Shown piece after piece: positions 14,036-21,559 of a DNA stretch of 23,636 bases (position 1 is its first letter; every line of letters starts with the position of its first letter). The stretch covers positions 1 to 23,636 of the forward strand of contig JAUVHF010000004.1 of NCBI GenBank assembly GCA_030593425.1. The letters are read 5' to 3'. Under the pieces are notes generated by a model that searched no databases, was not told where the DNA came from, and saw nothing but the letters and a program-made list of their open reading frames with translations. This stretch comes from Anaerolineales bacterium. GTDB lineage: Bacteria > Chloroflexota > Anaerolineae > UBA7937. Both the position numbers and the translations under genes were made by a program.

Positions 14036-15151
14036 CTACAGGATCCCGGGGGAGAGGAGCGTCGGTTCCTTGGAGGCCCTGCTGAGCACCTCTACCCCCT
14101 CCTCTCTAATAACCACCATATCCTCGATGCGGACCCCTCCCCAACCGGTGATATAGATGCCCGGTTCCACCGTGAGCGTCATGCCCGGTTGGAGTTCCTC
14201 CTCCGATCTTTTGGTCGCTCTAGGTTTCTCATGGACGGCCAGGCCCACGCCGTGACCCAGACCGTGGCCGAAATCTTCTCCATAGCCCGCCTCCTCGATC
14301 ACCTGCCGAGCCAAACCATCGGCCTCCTTACCCTTCATCCCTCCTCGGATACCCTCTAGAGCGCTCTCTTGGGCCCTTCTCACCAGAGCGTAGACCTCTT
14401 GAAACCTGGCGTCTGGCTCACCGAGATAGAGAGTGCGCGTCAGATCAGAATGGTAACTTTCCACCCGGGCGCCGATGTCTATCACTACCGGCTCGCCTTC
14501 CCTAAGGGCCCGCTCCGTGGTCGTAGCATGAGGCAGGGCTCCGTTGGGCCCACCGGCTATTATGAGGTCGAAGGCTATCTTCTCCGCCCCCCCCTGCCGC
14601 ATGTAGACCTCCGCCTCCCAAGCCACCTCTCGCTCGGTGAGACCTGGTCGGATATATTCACGGAGGTAGGCATAGGTCTCATCGGCCAGAGCCACAGCCT
14701 TTCTTATCGCCTCGATCTCGTCCTGGTCCTTGATAGCCCGTATCTCCTCTACCAAGCCGCTGGTGGGCACCCACTCAGACCCCTCCAAGGCGCTGGCCCA
14801 CTTTTGGTATCGAGCGAAGGTCAGATGCTCGGCCTCGAACCCCACCCGCTTCGCTCCCACCCCCTCCAGGAGGCCTGGGAGCGCCTTGACCATCCCTTCA
14901 TCGGCCCTCTCCACCTTGAAGAGCCGAAATGCAGGGGCTTCTCTCTCCGCCTGCTCCAGATATCTGAAATCGGTCATCAAGATAGAATCATCTTCTGTTA
15001 TGAAGAGTGCCCCCTCTATCTCATCGGGCTGCACCGATGGTCCGAAGCCGCTCAAATAGAGGCTATTCTGAGGCTGGGTTATGAGGATGCCGTCCAGACC
15101 TTGCTCATTCAGCATCCGGCGCAATTCCTCTACCCTGGCTTTTCTATTCAT
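14036..15151 (-). CDS. M24B family aminopeptidase (Xaa-Pro peptidase type)
   Basis: A 371-residue peptidase with a creatinase-like N-terminal domain (1-135) and a pita-bread catalytic domain. All five metal ligands are visible: D225 in VVIDIGA, D236 in YHSDLTRT, H300 in DFGHGLGHGVGL, E329 in TVEPGIY and E343 in GVRIEDMV; H208 in NGALPHA is the usual proton shuttle. It should remove N-terminal residues preceding proline from peptides in the cytoplasm; Xaa-Pro aminopeptidase and Xaa-Pro dipeptidase cannot be separated here. Start ATG 15151 overlaps the xerC stop (ATGA) and follows GGAGGGGGG, so it is coupled to xerC. Stop is TAG. Confidence 0.92.
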   Translation of the reverse strand: MNRKARVEELRRMLNEQGLDGILITQPQNSLYLSGFGPSVQPDEIEGALFITEDDSILMTDFRYLEQAEREAPAFRLFKVERADEGMVKALPGLLEGVGAKRVGFEAEHLTFARYQKWASALEGSEWVPTSGLVEEIRAIKDQDEIEAIRKAVALADETYAYLREYIRPGLTEREVAWEAEVYMRQGGAEKIAFDLIIAGGPNGALPHATTTERALREGEPVVIDIGARVESYHSDLTRTLYLGEPDARFQEVYALVRRAQESALEGIRGGMKGKEADGLARQVIEEAGYGEDFGHGLGHGVGLAVHEKPRATKRSEEELQPGMTLTVEPGIYITGWGGVRIEDMVVIREEGVEVLSRASKEPTLLSPGIL

Positions 15152-16056
15152 CCCCCCTCCACTTCGCCTTCACGAGCCAAAGGGTGGGAGTTCATATAGA
15201 CCTCCCGCGCCCTCCTCTGGCTCACGTGGGTATAGACCTGGGTGCTCGATAGGCTCGCATGGCCCAAGAGTTCCTGCACCACCCTTAAGTCCGCCCCCCC
15301 GCCCAACATATGGGTAGCGAAGGTGTGGCGGAAGAGGTGGGGCGTCACCCACTTCAAGCCCGCTTTCCTAGCGCAGCGATCCAGCATCAACTGCACACCG
15401 CGCACCGATAGGCGCTCTCCAGAGCGATTGAGAAAGAGAGCACTTGTTCGCCTTCCCTTCAACAATTTCGGACGCCCCTTTTTGAGATAGAGGTCCAAAG
15501 CATCTCGCGCCGGCTGCCCTAGAAGCACAATCCGATCCTTGCCCCCCTTTCCTCGAACCATCATTTGGCCCCTGGCGATCTCCACGGTACCCATATCTAG
15601 CCCCACCAATTCGCTGATCCTCATGCCGGTGGCGTAGAGGATCTCCAGAATGGCCCGATCCCTCTGCCCCAGAGGCTGAGAGGTATCCGGGGCCCCCATG
15701 ATAGCCCCTATCTCCTCTGGCTTCAGGTAGCGGGGGAGACGTTGGGGCACCTTGGGAGCGGAGATGGCTTCGATGGGGTTCGATTCTAGAACTTTTTGGC
15801 CCACCAAATACTTGAAAAAAGAGCGTAACTCCGATATCCGCCGCCTTATGCTGGCCTTGGCGTACTCCTTGGCCCTGAGCCAGAGGAGGTAGCGGGTCAG
15901 ATGTTGGCGATCTACCTCTTGAGGGGAAGAAACCCCCTCCCCCTTTAGGAAGCGGAGAAACTCGCCCACCTCCCGGCGGTAGTTCCGAGCCGTGTAGGGA
16001 GAAGCGTTCCGCTCGACCACAAGATAGGTGATGAATCGATCTAGGTACTCTTCCAC
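15148..16056 (-). CDS. xerC: Tyrosine recombinase XerC/XerD
   Basis: A 302-residue tyrosine recombinase with an N-terminal SAM-like core-binding domain (1-100) and a catalytic domain. The active-site residues are complete: R146 in ATGMRISEL, K170 in VRGKGGKDR, H240 and R243 in TPHLFRHTFATHML, H266 in LLGHASLSST and the nucleophile Y275 in TQVYTHVS. It should resolve chromosome dimers at dif; the XerC versus XerD label rests on the topA-xerC gene order, not on sequence. Start is GTG 16056 with a moderate AGGTAGGG before it. Stop overlaps the M24 peptidase start. No phage or integron context. Confidence 0.93.
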   Translation of the reverse strand: MEEYLDRFITYLVVERNASPYTARNYRREVGEFLRFLKGEGVSSPQEVDRQHLTRYLLWLRAKEYAKASIRRRISELRSFFKYLVGQKVLESNPIEAISAPKVPQRLPRYLKPEEIGAIMGAPDTSQPLGQRDRAILEILYATGMRISELVGLDMGTVEIARGQMMVRGKGGKDRIVLLGQPARDALDLYLKKGRPKLLKGRRTSALFLNRSGERLSVRGVQLMLDRCARKAGLKWVTPHLFRHTFATHMLGGGADLRVVQELLGHASLSSTQVYTHVSQRRAREVYMNSHPLAREGEVEGG

Positions 16057-16171
16057 CGTCCCTACCTGCGACCCCTTCGCCTACGAGGGGATCTGCGGCC
16101 CCGTTGGTTCCAGGGCTTCGATCTGGACCTCCGTCTGCTCTTGGGGATGCGATAGCCTCCCCCTTTTCTCC
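16057..16171. other. topA-xerC intergenic gap with a short open frame
   Basis: This 115-nt gap has no promoter or hairpin that I trust. On the minus strand, one base out of frame with the end of topA, about 30 coding-like codons (GRLSHPQEQTEVQIEALEP) run to a TAG at 16083-16081. They may be chance, or an older C-terminal tail of TopA lost through a frameshift. Confidence 0.3.
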
Positions 16172-18496
16172 TCACTCCCTACCCCTCGTTACGGCTTCAA
16201 TTTGAGAGGCTTTCAGTTCTTTCCTGGGCAGTTGGGTCTCGCACTCGATGCACCGGGCGAACTTCCGCGAGGCGATGGTCAAGAGACCACCGCACTGAGG
16301 ACAGGGCTGAGGAAGAGGTCTCCGTCCCACGGCGAAATCGCACTCTGGGTAGTTGGCACAGCCGTAGAAACGTCGCCCCTTCCTAGACCGCCTCTCCACC
16401 AGCTCTCCACCACAGCGAGGGCACAAGACCCCGATCTTTACCAGGTATGATTTCGTGTTCTTGCATTCGGGGTAGTTACTGCAGGCTATGAATTTCCCGT
16501 ACCGGCCGAACTTGAAGACCATAGCGCTGCCGCATTCCTCGCAGAGTTCGCCTGTGGGCTCATCAGCGATCTCCACCTTTTCCATCTCTTCTTCGGCCCG
16601 CTCCAACGCTTTTTCAAAGGGTTGATAGAACTCCCGAAGAACGGGAACCCTCTCCTTCTCTCCGGAGGCTATGAGATCGAGCTCCTCTTCCATCTGGGCG
16701 GTGAAGCCCACATCCATGATGTCCGGGAAATGCTTTATCAAGAGATCGCAGACCAAGGTGCCCAATTCTGTGGGCTGCAACCGTCTATCCACCCTCTCCA
16801 CATATCCCCGGGCCTGGATGGTAGAGATGATAGGGGCGTAAGTGCTGGGCCGGCCGATCCCATACTCCTCCAGCGCCTTCACCAAGGTGGCTTCATTATA
16901 CCATGGCGGCGGCTTGGTGAAATGCTGCTCTGGGATGAGGCGGAGGCAGTCTAGAGGCTCTCCCTCAGTCAATTCCGGCAAAGACTCCTCTTCCTCTCTC
17001 CGGATCTCGTAGACCGTTAGAAAACCCGGGAACTTGAGCACCGACCTGGAGGCCCGGAAGAGATAACTCTCCCCGGCTCTCACATCTACGGTGGTCACCT
17101 CGAAAAGCGCAGGCACCATCTGGCTAGCCAGGAAGCGCCTCCATATCAGATCATACAACCTATATTGGTCGCGGGTCAAGAACCCCTTGATAGCCCCTGG
17201 CTCCCGGCGCACTGAGGTGGGCCGGATGGCCTCATGGGCCTCTTGGGCCCTCTTGGCCCTCGTCTTGTAGCGGGGCGTATAGGGGGGAACCAAAGCTGGT
17301 CCGAACCTCTCCCTTATATAACTCCTAGCCGCTCCTTGGGCCGCCGCGGCCACTCTCACCGAGTCGGTGCGCATATAGGTGATGAGCCCTACCGAGCCTC
17401 GACCGCCCAGGCTCACCCCCTCGTATAGTTGCTGGGCCACCCGCATGGTGCGCCTGGCTGAGAAGCGGAGACGGCGGAACGCATCCTGTTGTAGGGTGCT
17501 GGTGATAAAGGGAGGAAACGGTCTCCGCTGCTTCTCCCGTCTCTTCACCCGCTCTACGATATACGGGGCCCCCTCCAACTCCTTTAGGATGAGTTGAACT
17601 TCGTCTTGGCTTTCAAGCCTGACCTTCTCCCCCCGCACCCGTTCAAGTTTGACTCTAAATGAGTCTCGGGTCTCCTGCCCCCGCGTCTCCTCCTTGGCTA
17701 ATTCGGCCTCTATGCTCCAAAACTCTTGAGGGACGAAGGCTTCGATCTCCCGTTCCCGCTCCACGACGAGGCGCAAAGCGACTGATTGCACCCGGCCCGC
17801 AGAGAGCCCCCCTTTCACCTTTCGCCAAAGGAGAGGGCCGATCTTATACCCCACCAAGCGGTCCAGAATCCGCCTCGCCTGCTGGGCCTCGACCAACCGC
17901 ATGTCTATCCCTCGTGGGTGGGAAAAGGCCTCGGCTACCGCCCGTTTGGTGATCTCGTGGAAAGCCACGCGATGCACGGGGACCTCTATCCTGGCCGCCT
18001 CGGTGAGGTGCCAGGCGATGGCTTCCCCCTCCCGGTCGGGATCGGTGGCTAAATAGACTTCAGCCGCCCCTTGGGCGGCCTCCTGCAACTCCTTGACTAT
18101 TTGGCGCTTCTCGCCAGGGACACGATAGGTGGGAGCGAAATCGTTCTCCACATCCACGCTAAGCCTCGACTTGAGGAGATCCCTCACATGCCCCACCGAA
18201 GCCTTGACTTCGAAACCCTGGCCCAGGAACCTCCTCATGGTCCGCGCCTTAGCCGGCGATTCAACTATCACCAGTTTGCCATCACCTTTGGAGACCCGTT
18301 TCTTCCTCCCTTTGGGCTTGGCAGTGCTCTTAGGTTTAGAGAGCGAGGCATGAGCCGGGGTTCTACCCATCCTGAACATCTTGGTTCCGCAGATGGGACA
18401 GATCCCCCTGGTCCCCGGCTGTCCCCTCTTGGTGTAGACAGGCTGGGGATCTTTCATCTCTCGCTTAGCCCTACACTTGACGCAGTAGGCTTCCAC
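16172..18496 (-). CDS. topA: DNA topoisomerase I with N-terminal DUF5679 zinc ribbon
   Basis: A 774-residue type IA topoisomerase, which relaxes negative supercoils. Residues 1-44 are a DUF5679 ribbon (C5-C8 in YCVKCRAKREM and C33-C36 in GICPICGTKMF), followed by a Lys/Ser/Arg-rich linker (45-72). The Toprim domain starts at 73 (KLVIVESPAKA; TDPDREGEAIAWHL 151-164), with SAGRVQSVAL and the catalytic Y374 in GLITYMRTDS. The C-terminus has three zinc ribbons: C652/C655/C672/C678, C692/C695/C713/C719 and C732/C735/C749/C752. The usual enzyme begins at the Toprim domain, so the N-terminal ribbon is an added domain. Start GTG 18496 overlaps the TAG of manC by one base and follows GGAGGGAAGGA, so the ribbon is part of the translated protein. 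Stop is TGA. Confidence 0.96.
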   Translation of the reverse strand: MEAYCVKCRAKREMKDPQPVYTKRGQPGTRGICPICGTKMFRMGRTPAHASLSKPKSTAKPKGRKKRVSKGDGKLVIVESPAKARTMRRFLGQGFEVKASVGHVRDLLKSRLSVDVENDFAPTYRVPGEKRQIVKELQEAAQGAAEVYLATDPDREGEAIAWHLTEAARIEVPVHRVAFHEITKRAVAEAFSHPRGIDMRLVEAQQARRILDRLVGYKIGPLLWRKVKGGLSAGRVQSVALRLVVEREREIEAFVPQEFWSIEAELAKEETRGQETRDSFRVKLERVRGEKVRLESQDEVQLILKELEGAPYIVERVKRREKQRRPFPPFITSTLQQDAFRRLRFSARRTMRVAQQLYEGVSLGGRGSVGLITYMRTDSVRVAAAAQGAARSYIRERFGPALVPPYTPRYKTRAKRAQEAHEAIRPTSVRREPGAIKGFLTRDQYRLYDLIWRRFLASQMVPALFEVTTVDVRAGESYLFRASRSVLKFPGFLTVYEIRREEEESLPELTEGEPLDCLRLIPEQHFTKPPPWYNEATLVKALEEYGIGRPSTYAPIISTIQARGYVERVDRRLQPTELGTLVCDLLIKHFPDIMDVGFTAQMEEELDLIASGEKERVPVLREFYQPFEKALERAEEEMEKVEIADEPTGELCEECGSAMVFKFGRYGKFIACSNYPECKNTKSYLVKIGVLCPRCGGELVERRSRKGRRFYGCANYPECDFAVGRRPLPQPCPQCGGLLTIASRKFARCIECETQLPRKELKASQIEAVTRGRE

Positions 18497-19563
18497 TATA
18501 GGAGTCCTTCCCTCCGCTTCCTTTGAAGTTCGGCTACCAAGGCTTTCACATCCTCGGTACGATCCCGAGAGCAGATCAAGATGGCGTCCTCGGTATCAAC
18601 GATGACTAGATCTTCCACCCCTATGGTGGCCACCAACCGCTTGGGGCTGACAACTAGGGTGCGCTTGGTATCGAGCCCCACATGATCTCCCACGACCACA
18701 TTACCCTCGCTATCAGCGGGGAGGAGTTCGATGAGGCTGCCCCAACTCCCCACATCGCTCCAGCCGAAACTGCTAGGGAGGACCGCTACCTTGACCGCCT
18801 TCTCCATGATGCCATAATCTATCGTCTCTGGTTCCACCGACTCCCAGAGGCTCTCCAGAACTCGAGACTCTTCGGCACTCCCCAGAGCCTCTTTTATCTT
18901 CAACAACTGAGCACATAGTTTGGGCATGAGCCTCTCTATCTCGCCCAAAATGGTATCCACCCTCCAGATGAAGATGCCAGAATTCCAGAAGTAATCGCCG
19001 GATCGCAGGAAGGCCTCGGCTGTGCCCCGGGCTGGCTTCTCGGTAAACCGTTTCACCTTATAGACCTCGTGACCGGAGATGGACTCCAGATATTCGTCGG
19101 TCTGGATATAGCCGTACCCCGTCTCCGGGCCGCGAGGCTGGATACCCAAGGTGACCAGATAACCCCCCTCCGCCACCTTGGTCGCGGCCCGAAGGACACG
19201 GCGGAACTTATCCTCTTGAGTGATGACGTGATCGGCGGGGAGACAGATCATCACCTCCTTGGGGTGGGAGCGGGCCAGGTGGATGGCGGCCAGCCCCACG
19301 GCTGGTGCCGAACCCCGGCCTACTGGCTCGGCGATGACGTTTCTCTCTGGCAGGTCAGGAAGCTGCTCCCGAACCAGGGGGAGATAAGAACCACCGGTGA
19401 CTATCAGGACGTTCTGAGGGGGGACGAGAGGCAAGATGCGATCATAGGTGGCCTGCAACATCGTCCTCCCCGAGACCAAGTCTAAGAGTTGTTTGGGGCT
19501 ATCCTTTCGGCTGCGAGGCCAGAGACGGGTCCCCGCCCCTCCAGCCAGAATCACGGCGTACAT
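18496..19563 (-). CDS. manC: Mannose-1-phosphate guanylyltransferase
   Basis: A 355-residue nucleotidyltransferase making GDP-mannose from mannose 1-phosphate and GTP. The pyrophosphorylase signature LAGGAGTRLWPRSRKDSPKQ lies at the N-terminus, followed by ICLPADHVI, ETGYGYIQ, KRFTEKP, YFWNSGIFIWR, IDYGIMEKA and FGWSDVGSW, all typical of the family. There is no C-terminal phosphomannose isomerase domain, so this is the short monofunctional type. The start is ATG 19563 (MYAVILAGG) behind TTGAGGCGAAG; an upstream in-frame TTG at 19581 is less likely. It begins 7 nt after the dprA end and shares a base with the topA start, so it sits inside the dprA-topA-xerC run. Confidence 0.93.
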   Translation of the reverse strand: MYAVILAGGAGTRLWPRSRKDSPKQLLDLVSGRTMLQATYDRILPLVPPQNVLIVTGGSYLPLVREQLPDLPERNVIAEPVGRGSAPAVGLAAIHLARSHPKEVMICLPADHVITQEDKFRRVLRAATKVAEGGYLVTLGIQPRGPETGYGYIQTDEYLESISGHEVYKVKRFTEKPARGTAEAFLRSGDYFWNSGIFIWRVDTILGEIERLMPKLCAQLLKIKEALGSAEESRVLESLWESVEPETIDYGIMEKAVKVAVLPSSFGWSDVGSWGSLIELLPADSEGNVVVGDHVGLDTKRTLVVSPKRLVATIGVEDLVIVDTEDAILICSRDRTEDVKALVAELQRKRREGLL

Positions 19564-19570
19564 CTTCGCC

Positions 19571-20696
19571 TCAATCGACAAGATATCTAACTTTTGCTTC
19601 CCGGGCCAGGACGTAGTTCATCCCCCCCACCTGGCGCACTAACCCCTTCAGTTCCATCAGGGCTAGAGTGCTCGTCACCTGAGCGATGGGCAAACCGCTC
19701 TCGCGACCTATCTCATCCACATGCACCGGCTCCTGGGAGATGAGGCTAAGGATCATAGATTCGGTCTCATTCTCGGGGAGGATCTCTTGCACCTCTCGGT
19801 GCTCTTCGATCATAGTTAAGTTCAACTCCTCCATATATATCCTCCACCGAGAGGATCAGTTTCGCCCCCCCTTCTTGGATGAGCCTGTTCGTGCCCCGGC
19901 TTTTTCTGGCCACGATCTTCCCGGGCACGGCGAAGAGTTCCCGGCCCTGCTCCAGGGTGTAGTCAGCGGTGATGAGAGCCCCGCTCCGCTCGCCAGCCTC
20001 CACGATCACCCTGCCCAACGCTAGACCGCTTATGATCCGGTTGCGAGGCGGGAAATTTCCCCCCTCGGGAGGGGTGCCTAGAGGGTACTCGGTGACCAAG
20101 GCCCCCTCTTCTATGATAGCCTGGACCAGTTTAGTATGTTCGGGGGGGTAGATGATGTCTATACCGCACCCCAGGACGGCCATGGTCCGGCCCCCCGCCT
20201 CCAAGGCGGCGCAATGGGCCAAAGAATCGATCCCTTGAGCTAGACCGCTTATCACTGTGATCCCATTCCCGGCCAGATCCCGGGCTATTTGGTCCACCAC
20301 CTCTTTACCGTAGTGGCTGGGGTTCCGAGTCCCCACTACCGCTACCGCCCACTCATCTCGGGGGAGGATCTCGCCTCTCACCTAGAGAAGGGGTGGCGGG
20401 TTGTAGATATGACGTAGCCGCGGGGGGTAGTTTTCATCCTCCCAAGTGATGGCCTTGGCTCCAGCCTGGGCCACCTTGGCCTCCTCCTCCTCGAGGGAGA
20501 TCTCCTTGCGAGCGGCCATAAGGCTCTCCAAAGAGCGTCTATCTAGTCCTGCTTCCTTCAACTCTCGGGGTTCGGCTTGCCAAGCGCTCTTGAGATCGCC
20601 GAAATGCTCCAAAAGCAACCTCAAACGTGCTGGCCCGATGCCCGGAACCAAATTGAAGCCTATCCAGTACTTCAGATCTTGCACATTGCCACCCAC
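19571..20696 (-). pseudogene. dprA: dprA, split into three pieces by an in-frame TAG and a frameshift
   Basis: DprA loads RecA on incoming single-stranded DNA during natural transformation. Piece 1 (20696 or better GTG 20684, to 20382) is the N-terminal helix-hairpin-helix domain (YWIGFNLVPGIGPARLRLLLEHFG) and ends NPPPLL then TAG. The next codon, same frame, continues VRGEILPRDEWAVAVVGTR, where the family reads PPxLYVRG, so the TAG replaces tyrosine. Piece 2 (20381-19767) is the Rossmann domain (SGLAQGIDSLAH, AVLGCGIDIIYPPEH, FPPRNRIISGLA, ITADYTLEQGRELFAVPG). After LSVEDI the frame slips within GATATATATGG, and piece 3 (19834-19571) encodes the winged-helix domain. Piece 3 has its own ATG with GGAGG 6 nt before it, so it could be translated separately. 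Repaired length is about 370 residues, normal for DprA. Genuine inactivation, assembly error and split translation remain possible. Confidence 0.85.
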
Positions 20697-20716
20697 AAAC
20701 GTCTTATATATGCTTT

Positions 20717-20746
20717 AGCATACCATTACGGCTGGCTCTTTGTCAA
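20717..20746 (-). promoter_or_regulatory. Promoter of dprA
   Basis: Minus-strand TTGACA (20746-20741), 18 bp, TATGCT (20722-20717), with TGG before the -10. It begins just after the rimM stop and gives a leader of about 14 nt to GTG 20696 or 26 nt to GTG 20684; the second start has GGTGG before it. Confidence 0.55.
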
Positions 20747-20752
20747 AACGAG

Positions 20753-21319
20753 TCAGAAGATCCCTTCCAGGGGTTCAACGATGAGCCTTCCCCCCTCCAG
20801 ATCGACCTCCTTTATCACATCCTCTATGGCCGGAACGAGTATCTGGCCTCGCTCTCTCTCCACCACATAGACCTCGTTGGCCCCGGTGAAAAGGACCTCC
20901 GAGACCCTTCCTAGATGCTCCCCCTCGCTCGTCCAGACCTCCAAACCTACTATCTGGTAGATATAGTACTCATCCTCTGAGAGGGGGACCGCTTCCTCCA
21001 GGGGAACCCGCACCAACGCTCCTCGTAGTTTTTCCGCGCTATTGCGATCGGCGCACCCCTCCAACTTGAGGATGACCCACTTTCCATGTCGCCTATGCCC
21101 TTCCACCATCCAGGGCTCATCGCCCAAATAAACCCTCTTCAACTCCCGAAAACGGTCCGGGAAGTCGGTGAGGATCGCCACCTTCAATTCACCCCTCGTG
21201 CCCCAGGGAGCCACCACCTTGCCCACCACCAGATAACGAGGCACCTTGCGAACCGGGCGCTCCCCTGACCTCCTAGGGCGTGAGAGGTGACTCCTCTCCT
21301 CAGCGGCGTCGCTGGCCAT
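20753..21319 (-). CDS. rimM: Ribosome maturation factor RimM
   Basis: RimM binds S19 and helps mature the 30S head. The 188-residue protein has YLVVGKVVAPWGTRGELKV, LTDFPDRFRELKRVYLGDE, KLEGCADRNSAEKLRGALV, then the PRC-barrel half starting YYIYQIVGLEVWTSEGEHLGRVSEVLFTGANEVY and ending LVPAIEDVIKEVD. About 28 extra, charged residues precede the core; the chosen start, ATG 21319, is 2 nt after the khpA stop, which fits coupling, but a GTG at 21244 is possible. Stop is TGA. trmD, which usually follows, is absent. Confidence 0.94.
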   Translation of the reverse strand: MASDAAEERSHLSRPRRSGERPVRKVPRYLVVGKVVAPWGTRGELKVAILTDFPDRFRELKRVYLGDEPWMVEGHRRHGKWVILKLEGCADRNSAEKLRGALVRVPLEEAVPLSEDEYYIYQIVGLEVWTSEGEHLGRVSEVLFTGANEVYVVERERGQILVPAIEDVIKEVDLEGGRLIVEPLEGIF

Positions 21320-21321
21320 CT

Positions 21322-21549
21322 TTAGACGATCTCCAGGATGGCCCGCTTCCCTTGTCGAATAGCCGCCACTCGAAGGAGGGTACGCATAGCGTTAGCCACT
21401 CGCCCTCCCTTTCCTATCACCCGCCCCATATCCTCCTCAGCCACCCTCACCTCGAAGATGACGGAGCGAGTGCCGTCTATCTCCCTCACCTCTACCTGAT
21501 CCGGGTTTTCGACCAGGGACTTGACCATATACTCCACGAGCTCCTTCAT
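21322..21549 (-). CDS. khpA: KH-domain RNA-binding protein KhpA
   Basis: A 75-residue single KH domain: KELVEYMVKSLVENPDQVEV and the nucleic-acid-binding GxxG loop VIGKGGRVANAMRTLL. KhpA usually pairs with KhpB (Jag) to bind many RNAs. Start ATG 21549 follows GAGGAGAGG, 10 nt after the rpsP stop. The position between rpsP and rimM is the conserved one. Stop is TAA. Confidence 0.93.
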   Translation of the reverse strand: MKELVEYMVKSLVENPDQVEVREIDGTRSVIFEVRVAEEDMGRVIGKGGRVANAMRTLLRVAAIRQGKRAILEIV

Positions 21550-21559
21550 AGGCCTCTCC

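Noticed and set aside
15148..16056. Integrase of a mobile element
   Set aside because: Length, topA neighbourhood and absence of attachment sites or phage genes point to a housekeeping Xer recombinase.
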